A stretch of DNA of 64,000 bases from Nephrocerus scutellatus. Its lineage: Eukaryota > Arthropoda > Insecta > Diptera > Pipunculidae. The stretch is taken from assembly GCA_947095585.1 (NCBI GenBank), contig OX352765.1, positions 59,360,920-59,424,919 of the forward strand, read 5' to 3'. Shown here piece after piece: positions 50,060 to 64,000 of the stretch (the stretch's first letter is position 1; each line of letters begins with the position of its first letter). The notes under the pieces are model-generated. The model searched no databases, was not told where the DNA came from, and saw nothing but the letters and a program-made list of their open reading frames with translations. The position numbers were made by a program, and so were the translations under genes.

Positions 50060-53000
50060 TAAAATTTAAATCCTGCCCCACTAACATATCAGAAACCTTC
50101 AAAAATTTATAAAATTGTTTACCCAACATTTTCTTTAATTGCGATAAGTCCCGTTAGGCTTGCTCTGATTTTCCAACATAGTATTAGCCTTTCATAGCCT
50201 ATGACACGTGCTTTCTAAAGGTCGTAATATTTGATCATAAAATTAAAATCATGCCACCCTATAGCTTATGACACGAGCTTTCCCACGATAGCAATACTTA
50301 ATCCTACATTTCAATTCTGATCCCACTATCAAATCAAAACCTACAACAATTTATAAAATTTAGTACCAAACATTTTCTTTATTTGCGATAAGTCCCGTTA
50401 GGCTTGCTCTGATTTTCCAACAGGTTTCTAGCCTTTCATTGCCTATGACACGTGCTTTCTAATGGTGGTAATATTTGATCTTAAATTAAAATCTTGCCAC
50501 ACTATCACACAAAAAACCTCCAAATTTTTTTTCAAATTTAATACCCACATTTTTCTTTAATTACGATTAGTCCCGTTTGGCTTGCTCTGATTTTCCAACA
50601 TAGTTATATAATTTATAGCTTATGACACGAGCATTCTAATGATTGTATTATTTAATCATAAAATTTAAATCCTGCCCCACTAACAAATCAGAAACCACCA
50701 ACAATTAATAACATTTAGTACCCAACATTTTCGTTAATTGCGATAAGTCCCGTTAGGCATGCTCTGATTGTCTAACATAGTACTAGCCTTTTATAGCTTA
50801 TGATACGAGCTTTCTAATGATGGTATTATTTGATCATAAAATTCAAATCTTACCCCACTATCAAATCAGAAACCTACATCAATTTATAAAATGTAGTACC
50901 CAACATTTTCTTTAATTGCGATAAGACTCGTTAGGCTTGCTCTAATGATGGTATTAGTTAATCATAAAATTTAAATCCTGCCCAACTAACAAATCAGAAA
51001 CCACAAACAAGTTATAAAATTTAGTTACCAACATTTTCGTTAATTGCAATAAGTCCCGTTAGGCTTGCTCTGGTTTTCCATTATGTTACCAGACTTTCAT
51101 AGCATATGACATGAGCTTTCTAATAATGGTAATATTTAATCATAAAATTTAAATCCTGACCCACTAACATATCAGGAACCTACAACAATTTATAAAATGT
51201 TGTACCCAAATTTTTCTTTAATTACGTTAAATACCGTTAGGCTTGCTCTGATTGTCCAACATAGTACTAGCCTTTTATAGCTCATGACACGAGCTTTCCA
51301 ACGATGGTAATTCTTGTTCATAAAAATTAAATGTTGCCCCACTATCACCCACCCACCTTCAAAAAAATTTTAAATTTAGTCCCCAACATTTTATTTAATT
51401 GCGATAGGTCCCGTTAGGCTTGCTCTAATTGTCCAACATTGACATTTCTTTCATAGCCTATGACACGTGCACTCTAAGGGTCGTAATATTTGATCATAAA
51501 ATTAAAACCTTGCCACACTGTAGCTTATGACACGAGCTTTCCCACGATGGCAATACTTGATCATACATTATAATTCTGATCCCACTATCAAACAAAAAAC
51601 CTCCTACAAATTATAAAATTTAGTACCCAACATTTTCTTTAATTGCGATAAGTCCCGGTAGGCTTACTCTGATTGTCCAACATTGACAATTCTTTCATAG
51701 CCTATGACACGTGCTTTCTAAAGGTCGTAATATTTGATCATAAAATTAAAATCATACCACACTATAGCTTATGACACGAGCTTTCCCACGATAGCAATAT
51801 TTGATCCTACATTTCAATTCTGATCCCACTATCAAATCAAAAACCTTCAAAAAATTTTTAAATTTAGTCCCCAACATTTTATTTAATTGCGATAAGTCCC
51901 GGTAGGCTTGCTCTGATTGTCCAACATTGACAATTCTTTCATAGCCTATGACACGTGCTTTCTAAAGGTCGTAATATTTGATCATAAAATTAAAATCATG
52001 CCACACTATAGCTTTTGACACGAGCTTTCCCGCGATAGCAATACTTGATCCTACATTTCAATTCTGATCCCACTATCAAATCAAAACCTTCAACAATTTT
52101 TAAAATTTAGTACCCAACATTTTCTTTAATTGCGATAAGTCCCGTTAGGCTTGCTCTGATTGTCTAACATAGTACTAGCCCTTTATAGCTTATAACACGA
52201 ATTTTCTAATGAAGGTACAATTTAATTTTAAAATTTAATTCCTGCCCCACTAACATATCAGAAACCATCAAAAATTTATAAAATTTTGTACGAAATATTT
52301 TCTTTAATTGCTCTAATGATGTTATTATTTAATCATAAAATTTAAATCCTGCCCCCCACTAACAAATCAGAAACCACCAACAATTTATAAAATTGAGTAC
52401 CCAACATTTACGTTAATTGCGATAAGTCCCGTTAGGCATGCTCTGATTGTCTAACATAGTACTAGCTCTTTATAGCTTATGACACGAACTTTCTAATGAA
52501 GGTATTATTTAATCTTAAAATTTAAATCCTGCCCCACTAACATATCAGAAACCTTCAAAAATTTATAAAATTGTTTACCCAACATTTTCTTTAATTGCGA
52601 TAAGTCCCGTTAGGCTTGCTCTGATTTTCCAACATAGTATTAGCCTTTCATAGCCTATGACACGTGCTTTCTAAAGGTCGTAATATTTGATCATAAAATT
52701 AAAATCATGCCACCCTATAGCTTATGACACGAGCTTTCCCACGATAGCAATACTTAATCCTACATTTCAATTCTGATCCCACTATCAAATCAAAACCTAC
52801 AACAATTTATAAAATTTAGTACCAAACATTTTCTTTATTTGCGATAAGTCCCGTTAGGCTTGCTCTGATTTTCCAACAGGTTTCTAGCCTTTCATTGCCT
52901 ATGACACGTGCTTTCTAATGGTGGTAATATTTGATCTTAAATTAAAATCTTGCCACACTATCACACAAAAAACCTCCAAATTTTTTTTCAAATTTAATAC

Positions 53001-53716
53001 CCACATTTTTCTTTAATTACGATTAGTCCCGTTTGGCTTGCTCTGATTTTCCAACATAGTTATATAATTTATAGCTTATGACACGAGCATTCTAATGATT
53101 GTATTATTTAATCATAAAATTTAAATCCTGCCCCACTAACAAATCAGAAACCACCAACAATTAATAACATTTAGTACCCAACATTTTCGTTAATTGCGAT
53201 AAGTCCCGTTAGGCATGCTCTGATTGTCTAACATAGTACTAGCCTTTTATAGCTTATGATACGAGCTTTCTAATGATGGTATTATTTGATCATAAAATTC
53301 AAATCTTACCCCACTATCAAATCAGAAACCTACATCAATTTATAAAATGTAGTACCCAACATTTTCTTTAATTGCGATAAGACTCGTTAGGCTTGCTCTA
53401 ATGATGGTATTAGTTAATCATAAAATTTAAATCCTGCCCAACTAACAAATCAGAAACCACAAACAAGTTATAAAATTTAGTTACCAACATTTTCGTTAAT
53501 TGCAATAAGTCCCGTTAGGCTTGCTCTGGTTTTCCATTATGTTACCAGACTTTCATAGCATATGACATGAGCTTTCTAATAATGGTAATATTTAATCATA
53601 AAATTTAAATCCTGACCCACTAACATATCAGGAACCTACAACAATTTATAAAATGTTGTACCCAAATTTTTCTTTAATTACGTTAAATACCGTTAGGCTT
53701 GCTCTGATTGTCCAAC
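48805..53716 (+). repeat. 2456-bp tandem duplication
   Basis: CATAGTACTAGCC with the same right flank occurs at 48805, 51261 and 53717, each 2456 bp apart, giving two full copies. The CACCCACCC tag is in the first two (48891, 51347) but not after 53717, and the ATTAATAACATTTAG variant is at 50705 and 53161. It overlaps the 1550-bp duplication, so one was built on the other. Confidence 0.88.
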
Positions 53717-56299
53717 ATAGTACTAGCCTTTTATAGCTCATGACACGAGCTTTCCAACGATGGTAATTCTTGTTCATAAAAATTAAATGTTGCCCCACTA
53801 TCAAATCAAAACCTTCAAAAAAATTTTAAATTTAATCCCCAACATTTTATTTAATTGCGATAGGTCCCGTTAGGCTTGCTCTAATTGTCCAACATTGACA
53901 TTTCTTTCATAGCCTATGACACGTGCACTCTAAGGTTCGTAATATTTGATCATAAAATTAAAACCTTGCCACACTGTAGCTTATGACACGAGCTTTCCCA
54001 CGATGGCAATACTTGATCATACATTATAATTCTGATCCCACTATCAAACAAAAAACCTCCCACAAATTATAAAATTTAGTACCCCACATTTTCTTTAATT
54101 GCGATAAGTCCCGGTAGGCTGCTCTGATTGTCCAACATTGACAATTCTTTCATAGCCTATGACACGTGCTTTCTAAAGGTCGTAATATTTGATCATAAAA
54201 TTAAAATCATACCACACTATAGCTTATGACACGAGCTTTCCCACGATAGCAATATTTGATCCTACATTTCAATTCTGATCCAACTATCAAATCAAAAACC
54301 TTCAAAAAATTTTTAAATTTAGTCCCCAACATTTTATTTAATTGGGATATGTCCCGTTAGGCTTACTCTAATTGTCCAACATTGACATTTCTTTCATAGC
54401 CTATGACACGTGCACTCTAAGGGTCGTAATATTTGATCATAAAATTAAAACCTTGCCACACTGTAGCTTATGACACGAGCTTTCCCACGATGGCAATACT
54501 TGATCATACATTATAATTCTGATCCTACTATCAAACAAAAACATCCCACAAATTATAAAATTTAGTACCCAACATTTTCTTTAATTGCGATAAGTCCCGG
54601 TAGGCTTGCTCTGATTGTCCAACATTGACAATTCTTTCATAGCCTATGACACGTGCTTTCTAAAGGTCGTAATATTTGATCATAAAATTAAAATCATGCC
54701 ACACTATAGCTTATGACACGAGCTTTCCCACGATAGCAATACTTGATCCTACATTTCAATTCTGATCCCACTATCAAATCAAAACCTTCAACAATTTTTA
54801 AAATTTAGTACCCAACATTTTCTTTAATTGCGATAAGTCCCGTTAGGCTTGCTCTGATTGTCTAACATAGTACTAGCCCTTTATAGCTTATAACACGAAT
54901 TTTCTAATGAAGGTACAACTTAATTTTAAAATTTAATTCCTGCCCCACTAACATATCAGAAACCTTCAAAAATTTATAAAATTTTGTACGAAATATTTTC
55001 ATTAATTGCTCTAATGATGGTATTATTTAATCATAAAATTTAAATCCTGCCCCCCACTAACAAATCAGAAACCACCAACAATTTATAAAATTGAGTACCC
55101 AACATTTACGTTAATTGCGATAAGTCCCGTTAGGCATGCTCTGATTGTCTAACATAGTACTAGCCCTTTATAGCTTATGACACGAACTTTCTAATGAAGG
55201 TATTATTTAATCTTAAAATTTAAATGCTGCCCCACTAACATATCAGAAACCTTCAAAAATTTATAAAATTGTTTACCCAACATTTTCTTTAATTGCGATA
55301 AGTCCCGTTAGGCTTGCTCTGATTTTCCAACATAGTATTAGCCTTTCATATCCTATGACACGTGCTTTCTAAAGGTCGTAATATTTGATCATAAAATTAA
55401 AATCATGCCACCCTATAGCTTATGACACGAGCTTTCCCACGATAGCAATACTTAATCCTACATTTCAATTCTGATCACACTATCAAATCAAAACCTACAA
55501 CAATTTATAAAATTTAGTACCAAACATTTTCTTTATTTGCGATAAGTCCCGTTAGGCTTGCTCTGATTTTCCAACAGGTTTCTAGCCTTTCATTGCCTAT
55601 GACACGTGCTTTCTAATGGTGGTAATATTTGATCTTAAATTAAAATCTTGCCACACTATCACACAAAAAACCTCCAAATTTTTTTTCAAATTTAATACCC
55701 ACATTTTTCTTTAATTACGATTAGTCCCGTTTGGCTTGCTCTGATTTTCCAACATAGTTATATAATTTATAGCTTATGACACGAGCATTCTAATGATTGT
55801 ATTATTTAATCATAAAATTTAATTCCTGCCCCACTAACATATCAGAAACCTTCAAAAATTTATAAAATTTTGTACGAAATATTTTCTTTAATTGCTCTAA
55901 TGATGGTATTATTTAATCATAAAATTTAAATCCTGCCCCCCACTAACAAATCAGAAACCACCAACAATTTATAAAATTGAGTACCCAACATTTACGTTAA
56001 TTGCGATAAGTCCCGTTAGGCATGCTCTGATTGTCTAACATAGTACTAGCCCTTTATAGCTTATGACACGAACTTTCTAATGAAGGTATTATTTAATCTT
56101 AAAATTTAAATCCTGCCCCACTAACATATCAGAAACCTTCAAAAATTTATAAAATTGTTTACCCAACATTTTCTTTAATTGCGATAAGTCCCGTTAGGCT
56201 TGCTCTGATTTTCCAACATAGTATTAGCCTTTCATAGCCTATGACACGTGCTTTCTAAAGGTCGTAATATTTGATCATAAAATTAAAATCATGCCACCC

Positions 56300-58226
56300 T
56301 ATAGCTTATGACACGAGCTTTCCCACGATAGCAATACTTAATCCTACATTTCAATTCTGATCCCACTATCAAATCAAAACCTACAACAATTTATAAAATT
56401 TAGTACCAAACATTTTCTTTATTTGCGATAAGTCCCGTTAGGCTTGCTCTGATTTTCCAACAGGTTTCTAGCCTTTCATTGCCTATGACACGTGCTTTCT
56501 AATGGTGGTAATATTTGATCTTAAATTAAAATCTTGCCACACTATCACACAAAAAACCTCCAAATTTTTTTTCAAATTTAATACCCACATTTTTCTTTAA
56601 TTACGATTAGTCCCGTTTGGCTTGCTCTGATTTTCCAACATAGTTATATAATTTATAGCTTATGACACGAGCATTCTAATGATTGTATTATTTAATCATA
56701 AAATTTAAATCCTGCCCCACTAACAAATCAGAAACCACCAACAATTAATAAAATTTAGTACCCAACATTTCCGTTAATTGCGATAAGTCCCGTTAGGCAT
56801 GCTCTGATTGTCTAACATAGTACTAGCCTTTTATAGCTTATGATACGAGCTTTCTAATGATGGTATTATTTGATCATAAAATTCAAATCTTACCCCACTA
56901 TCAAATCAGAAACCTACATCAATTTATAAAATGTAGTACCCAAATTTTTCTTTAATTACGTTAAATACCGTTAGGCTTGCTCTGATTGTCCAACATAATA
57001 CTAGCCTTTTATAGCTCATGACACGAGCTTTCCAACGATGGTAATTCTTTATCATAAAAATTAAATGTTGCCCCACTATCAAATCAAAACCTTCAAAAAA
57101 ATTTTAAATTTAGTCCCCAACATTTTATTTAATTGCGATAGGTCCCGTTAGGCTTGCTCTAATTGTCCAACATTGACATTTCTTTCATAGCCTATGACAC
57201 GTGCACTCTAAGGGTCGTAATATTTGATCATAAAATTAAAACCTTGCCACACTGTAGCTTATGACACGAGCTTTCCCACGATAGCAATATTTGATCCTAC
57301 ATTTCAATTCTGATCCCACTATCAAATCAAAACCTTCAACAATTTTTAAAATTTAGTACCCAACATTTTCTTTAATTGCGATAAGTCCCGTTAGGCTTGC
57401 TCTGATTGTCTAACATAGTACTAGCTCTTTATAGCTTATGACAAGAACTTTCTAATGAAGGTATTATTTAATCTTAAAATTTAAATCCTGCCCCACTAAC
57501 ATATCAGAAACCTTCAAAAATTTATAAAATTGTATACCCAACATTTTCTTTAATTGCGATAAGTCCCGGTAGGCTTGCTCTAATCGTCAACATGTTACTA
57601 GCCTTTCATAGCCTATGACACGTACTTTCTAAGGGTGGTAATATTTGATCATAAAATTAAAATCTTGTCCCACTATCAAACAAAAAACCTCCAAAAATTT
57701 ATAAAATGTAATACCAACATTTTCGTTAATTGCAATAAGTCCCGTTAGGCTTGCTCTGGTTTTCCATTATGTTACCAGTCTTTCATAGCATATGACATGA
57801 GCTTTCTAATAATGGTAATATTTAATCATAAAATTTAAATCCTGACCCACTAACATATCAGGAACCTACAACAATTTATAAAATGTTGTACCCAAATTTT
57901 TCTTTAATTACGTTAAATACCGTTAGGCTTGCTCTGATTGTCCAACATAATACTAGCCTTTTATAGCTCATGACACGAGCTTTCCAACGATGGTAATTCT
58001 TTATCATAAAAATTAAATGTTGCCCCACTATCAAATCAAAACCTTCAAAAAAATTTTAAATTTAGTCCCCAACATTTTATTTAATTGCGATAGGTCCCGT
58101 TAGGCTTGCTCTAATTGTCCAACATTGACATTTCTTTCATAGCCTATGACACGTGCACTCTAAGGGTCGTAATATTTGATCATAAAATTAAAACCTTGCC
58201 ACACTGTAGCTTATGACACGAGCTTT
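56300..58226 (+). repeat. 4329-bp offset duplication, left copy
   Basis: Matches 60629-62555 at a constant offset of 4329 bp. Shared rare variants are CATTTCCGTTAATTG (56771/61100), GACAAGAAC (57441/61770) and the ATACCAACATT fusion (57711/62040). Confidence 0.85.
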
Positions 58227-58501
58227 CCCACGATGGCAATACTTGATCATACATTATAATTCTGATCCCACTATCAAACAAAAAACCTCCCACAAATTAT
58301 AAAATTTAGTACCCAACATTTTCTTTAATTGCGATAAGTCCCGGTAGGCTTGCTCTGATTGTCCAACATTGACAATTCTTTCATAGCCTATGGCACGTGC
58401 TTTCTAAAGGTCGTAATATTTGATCATAAAATTAAAATCATACCACACTATAGCTTATGACACGAGCTTTCCCACGATAGCAATATTAGATCCTACATTT
58501 C

Positions 58502-59099
58502 AATTCTGATCCCACTATCAAATCAAAACCTTCAACAATTTTTAAAATTTAGTACCCAACATTTTCTTTAATTGCGATAAGTCCCGTTAGGCTTGCTCTG
58601 ATTGTCTAACATAGTACTAGCCTTTTATAGCATATGACATGAGCTTTCTAATAATGGTAATATTTAATCATAAAATTTAAATCCTGACCCACTAACATAT
58701 CAGGAACCTACAACAATTTATAAAATGTTGTACCCAAATTTTTCTTTAATTACGTTAAATACCGTTAGGCTTGCTCTGATTGTCCAACATAGTACTAGCC
58801 AATTCTGATCCCACTATCAAATCAAAACCTTCAACAATTTTTAAAATTTAGTACCCAACATTTTCTTTAATTGCGATAAGTCCCGTTAGGCTTGCTCTGA
58901 TTGTCTAACATAGTACTAGCCTTTTATAGCATATGACATGAGCTTTCTAATAATGGTAATATTTAATCATAAAATTTAAATCCTGACCCACTAACATATC
59001 AGGAACCTACAACAATTTATAAAATGTTGTACCCAAATTTTTCTTTAATTACGTTAAATACCGTTAGGCTTGCTCTGATTGTCCAACATAGTACTAGCC
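58502..59099 (+). repeat. 299-bp perfect tandem duplication, out of monomer register
   Basis: AATTCTGATCCC starts at 58502 and again at 58801. The copies 58502-58800 and 58801-59099 appear identical by direct reading. The junction joins CATAGTACTAGCC to AATTCTGATCC, two points not adjacent in any normal monomer. Perfect identity suggests a very recent event, or an assembly artefact. Confidence 0.9.
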
Positions 59100-60628
59100 T
59101 TTTATAGCTCATGACACGAGCTTTCCAACGATGGTAATTCTGTTCATAAAAATTAAATGTTGCCCCACTATCAAATCAAAACCTTCAAAAAAATTTTAAA
59201 TTTAGTCCCCAACATTTTATTTAATTGCGATAGGTCCCGTTAGGCTTGCTCTAATTGTCTAACATTGACATTTCTTTCATAGCCTATGACACGTGCACTC
59301 TAAGGGTCGTAATATTTGATCATAAAATTAAAACCTTGCCACACTGTAGCTTATGACACGAGCTTTCCCACGATGGCAATACTTGATCATACATTATAAT
59401 TCTGATCCCACTATCAAACAAAAAACCTCCCACAAATTATAAAATTTAGTACCCAACATTTTCTTTAATTGCGATAAGTCCCGGTAGGCTGCTCTGATTG
59501 TCCAACATTGACAATTCTTTCATAGCCTATGACACGTGCTTTCTAAAGGTCGTAATATTTGATCATAAAATTAAAATCATACCACACTATAGCTTATGAC
59601 ACGAGCTTTCCCACGATAGCAATATTTGATCCTACATTTCAATTCTGATCCCACTATCAAATCAAAAACCTTCAAAAAATTTTTAAATTTAGTCCCCAAC
59701 ATTTTATTTAATTGGGATATGTCCCGTTAGGCTTACTCTAATTGTCCAACATTGACATTTCTTTCATAGCCTATGACACGTGCTTAATCTTAATCCTACA
59801 TTTCAATTCTGATCCCACTATCAAATCAAAACCTACAACAATTTATAAAATTTAGTACCAAACATTTTCTTTATTTGCGATAAGTCCCGTTAGGCTTGCT
59901 CTGATTTTCCAACAGGTTTCTAGCCTTTCATTGCCTATGACACGTGCTTTCTAATGGTGGTAATATTTGATCTTAAATTAAAATCTTGCCACACTATCAC
60001 ACAAAAAACCTCCAAATTTTTTTTCAAATTTAATACCCACATTTTTCTTTAATTACGATTAGTCCCGTTTGGCTTGCTCTGATTTTCCAACATAGTTATA
60101 TAATTTATAGCTTATGACACGAGCATTCTAATGATTGTATTATTTAATCATAAAATTTAATTCCTGCCCCACTAACATATCAGAAAACTTCAAAAATTTA
60201 TAAAATTTTGTACGAAATATTTTCTTTAATGGTATTATTTAATCATAAAATTTAAATCCTGCCCCCCACTAACAAATCAGAAACCACCAACAATTTATAA
60301 AATTGAGTACCCAACATTTACGTTAATTGCGATAAGTCCCGTTAGGCATGCTCTGATTGTCTAACATAGTACTAGCCCTTTATAGCTTATGACACGAACT
60401 TTCTAATGAAGGTATTATTTAATCTTAAAATTTAAATCCTGCCCCACTAACATATCAGAAACCTTCAAAAATTTATAAAATTGTTTACCCAACATTTTCT
60501 TTAATTGCGATAAGTCCCGTTAGGCTTGCTCTGATTTTCCAACATAGTATTAGCCTTTCATAGCCTATGACACGTGCTTTCTAAAGGTCGTAATATTTGA
60601 TCATAAAATTAAAATCATGCCACCACCC

Positions 60629-62555
60629 TATAGCTTATGACACGAGCTTTCCCACGATAGCAATACTTAATCCTACATTTCAATTCTGATCCCACTATCA
60701 AATCAAAACCTACAACAATTTATAAAATTTAGTACCAAACATTTTCTTTATTTGCGATAAGTCCCGTTAGGCTTGCTCTGATTTTCCAACAGGTTTCTAG
60801 CCTTTCATTGCCTATGACACGTGCTTTCTAATGGTGGTAATATTTGATCTTAAATTAAAATCTTGCCACACTATCACACAAAAAACCTCCAAATTTTTTT
60901 TCAAATTTAATACCCACATTTTTCTTTAATTACGATTAGTCCCGTTTGGCTTGCTCTGATTTTCCAACATAGTTATATAATTTATAGCTTATGACACGAG
61001 CATTCTAATGATTGTATTATTTAACCATAAAATTTAAATCCTGCCCCACTAACAAATCAGAAACCACCAACAATTAATAAAATTTAGTACCCAACATTTC
61101 CGTTAATTGCGATAAGTCCCGTTAGGCATGCTCTGATTGTCTAACATAGTACTAGCCTTTTATAGCTTATGATACGAGCTTTCTAATGATGGTATTATTT
61201 GATCATAAAATTCAAATCTTACCCCACTATCAAATCAGAAACCTACATCAATTTATAAAATGTAGTACCCAAATTTTTCTTTAATTACGTTAAATACCGT
61301 TAGGCTTGCTCTGATTGTCCAACATAATACTAGCCTTTTATAGCTCATGACACGAGCTTTCCAACGATGGTAATTCTTTATCATAAAAATTAAATGTTGC
61401 CCCACTATCAAATCAAAACCTTCAAAAAAATTTTAAATTTAGTCCCCAACATTTTATTTAATTGCGATAGGTCCCGTTAAGCTTGCTCTAATTGTCCAAC
61501 ATTGACATTTCTTTCATAGCCTATGACACGTGCACTCTAAGGGTCGTAATATTTGATCATAAAATTAAAACCTTGCCACACTGTAGCTTATGACACGAGC
61601 TTTCCCACGATAGCAATATTTGATCCTACATTTCAATTCTGATCCCACTATCAAATCAAAACCTTCAACAATTTTTAAAATTTAGTACCCAACATTTTCT
61701 TTAATTGCGATAAGTCCCGTTAGGCTTGCTCTGATTGTCTAACATAGTACTAGCCCTTTATAGCTTATGACAAGAACTTTCTAATGAAGGTATTATTTAA
61801 TCTTAAAATTTAAATCCTGCCCCACTAACATATCAGAAACCTTCAAAAATTTATAAAATTGTATACCCAACATTTTCTTTAATTGCGATAAGTCCCGGTA
61901 GGCTTGCTCTAATCGTCAACATGTTACTAGCCTTTCATAGCCTATGACACGTACTTTCTAAGGGTGGTAATATTTGATAATAAAATTAAAATCTTGTCCC
62001 ACTATCAAACAAAAAACCTCCAAAAATTTATAAAATGTAATACCAACATTTTCGTTAATTGCAATAAGTCCCGTTAGGCTTGCTCTGGTTTTCCATTATG
62101 TTACCAGTCTTTCATAGCATATGACATGAGCTTTCTAATAATGGTAATATTTAATCATAAAATTTAAATCCTGACCCACTAACATATCAGGAACCTACAA
62201 CAATTTATAAAATGTTGTACCCAAATTTTTCTTTAATTACGTTAAATACCGTTAGGCTTGCTCTGATTGTCCAACATAATACTAGCCTTTTATAGCTCAT
62301 GACACGAGCTTTCCAACGATGGTAATTCTTTATCATAAAAATTAAATGTTGCCCCACTATCAAATCAAAACCTTCAAAAAAATTTTAAATTTAGTCCCCA
62401 AACTTTTATTTAATTGCGATAGGTCCCGTTAGGCTTGCTCTAATTGTCCAACATTGACCTTTCTTTCATAGCCTATGACACGTGCACTCTAAGGGTCGTA
62501 ATATTTGATCATAAAATTAAAACCTTGCCACACTGTAGCTTATGACACGAGCTTT
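60629..62555 (+). repeat. 4329-bp offset duplication, right copy
   Basis: Right partner of 56300-58226. Beyond 62555 it gains an extra segment of about 1018 bp before matching resumes at an offset of 5347 bp (58481/63828) up to the window edge. Small private indels lie just upstream: a 12-bp loss near 60229 and an ACC triplet gain near 60623. Confidence 0.84.
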
Positions 62556-64000
62556 CCCACGATAGCAATATTTGATCCTACATTTCAATTCTGATCCCAC
62601 TATCAAATCAAAACCTTCAACAATTTTTAAAATTTAGTACCCAACATTTTCTTTAATTGCGATAAGTCCCGGTAGGCTTGCTCTGATTGTCCAACATTGA
62701 CAATTCTTTCATAGCCTATGGCACGTGCTTTCTAAAGGTCGTAATATTTGATCATAAAATTAAAATCATACCACACTATAGCTTATGACACGAGCTTTCC
62801 CACGATAGCAATATTTGATCCTACATTTCAATTCTGATCCCACTATCAAATCAAAACCTTCAACAATTTTTAAAATTTAGTACCCAACATTTTCTTTAAT
62901 TGCGATAAGTCCCGTTAGGCTTGCTCTGATTGTCTAACATAGTACTAGCCCTTTATAGCTTATGACACGAACTTTCTAATGAAGGTATTATTTAATCTTA
63001 AAATTTAAATCCTGCCCCACTAACATATCAGAAACCTTCAAAAATTTATAAAATTGTATACCCAACATTTTCTTTAATTGCGATAAGTCCCGGTAGGCTT
63101 GCTCTAATCGTCAACATGTTACTAGCCTTTCATAGCCTATGACACGTACTTTCTAAGGGTGGTAATATTTGATCATAAAATTAAAATCTTGTCCCACTAT
63201 CAAACAAAAAACCTCCAAAAATTTATAAAATGTAATACCCACATTTTCTTTTAATTACGATTAGTCCCGTTAGGCTTGCTCTGATTGTCCAACATAGTAC
63301 TAGCCTTTTATAGCTCATGACACGAGCTTTCCAACGATGGTAATTCTTGTTCATAAAAATTAAATGTTGCCCCACTATCAAATCAAAACCTTCAAAAAAA
63401 TTTTAAATTTAGTCCCCAACATTTTATTTAATTGCGATAGGTCCCGTTAGGCTTGCTCTAATTGTCCAACATTGACATTTCTTTCATATCCTATGACACG
63501 TGCACTCTAAGGGTCGTAATATTTGATCATAAAATTAAAACCTTGCCACACTGTAGCTTATGACACGAGCTTTCCCACGATGGCAATACTTGATCATACA
63601 TTATAATTCTGATCCCACTATCAAACAAAAAACCTCCCACAAATTATAAAATTTAGTACCCAACATTTTCTTTAATTGCGATAAGTCCCGGTAGGCTTGC
63701 TCTGATTGTCCAACATTGACAATTCTTTCATAGCCTATGGCACGTGCTTTCTAAAGGTCGTAATATTTGATCATAAAATTAAAATCATACCACACTATAG
63801 CTTATGACACGAGCTTTCCCACGATAGCAATATTAGATCCTACATTTCAATTCTGATCCCACTATCAAACCAAAACCTTCAACAATTTTTAAAATTTAGT
63901 ACCCAACATTTTCTTTAATTGCGATAAGTCCCGTTAGGCTTGCTCTGATTGTCTAACATAGTACTAGCCTTTTATAGCATATGACATGAGCTTTCTAATA

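Larger units (their letters stand above)
9550..64000 (+). repeat. Right satellite array block
   Basis: About 54.5 kb of the same satellite family, all in the same orientation, with no credible coding region and no other inserted element that I could find. It contains the 178, 128, 109 and 244 bp monomer forms and nested higher-order repeats listed separately. Sub-blocks not listed separately (9550-11785, 16773-20130, 40100-46960, 53717-58501) hold the same monomers in rearranged order. The array runs off the right edge of the window. Confidence 0.96.

Noticed and set aside
1..64000. CRISPR array
   Set aside because: Repeats are contiguous related monomers with no unique spacers of constant length, no leader and no Cas genes, and the genome is eukaryotic.
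9550..64000. A second retrotransposon, solo LTR or tRNA gene in the right array
   Set aside because: I looked for LTR end sequences, non-satellite stretches and cloverleaf-like blocks. Apart from short junction fillers such as 41851-41857, everything reads as satellite.

Overview
The window is almost entirely one AT-rich tandem satellite array. It fills positions 1-5263 and 9550-64000, about 59.7 kb. The only interruption is a single LTR retrotransposon copy at 5264-9549 on the minus strand. I see no host gene, tRNA, rRNA, CRISPR locus or bacterial-type operon. The Ty3/gypsy-type element, 308-bp LTRs, 4-bp target duplication and megasatellite organisation indicate a eukaryotic nuclear genome. 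The polyprotein style (SAP-like Gag N-terminus, GPY/F-type integrase tail) resembles elements of arthropods, so an insect or other arthropod is my best guess; species cannot be told. The setting is most likely centromeric or pericentromeric heterochromatin (inference).

Satellite: all monomers I read run head-to-tail in one orientation. The full monomer is 178 bp. Short 128-bp and 109-bp forms and an extended 244-bp form also occur. Their lengths are explained by deletions or junctions at 3-4 bp microhomologies. Monomers are combined into higher-order repeats. The clearest is a 709-bp unit (178+109+178+244). Above it sit tandem duplications with offsets of 287, 299, 1160, 1550, 1752, 2206, 2456 and 4329 bp, and a superunit of about 7.4 kb seen around 14.6-20.1, 22.0-27.6 and 29.4-31.8 kb, with a rearranged relative at 35.2-38.4 kb. 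Unit boundaries rarely fall on monomer boundaries, as expected from repeated unequal exchange.

Retrotransposon: the LTRs (5264-5571 and 9242-9549) differ at only 2 of 308 positions, and the element is flanked by a perfect ATAC duplication. Unoccupied versions of the same site exist elsewhere in the array, for example at 12938-12941. Its polyprotein (9180 down to 5567) has Gag, protease, the RT fingers, RNase H and the integrase zinc and core regions. It lacks most of the RT palm including the catalytic aspartates (in-frame loss near 7216), and it has lost the third integrase catalytic residue through a second, frame-shifting deletion near 6060. It is therefore a recent but defective copy.

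Nothing here looks like a multi-gene biological system. The most interesting content is the multi-scale satellite evolution written into the sequence, and a young, internally deleted element with a SAP-like Gag sitting in AT-rich satellite DNA.
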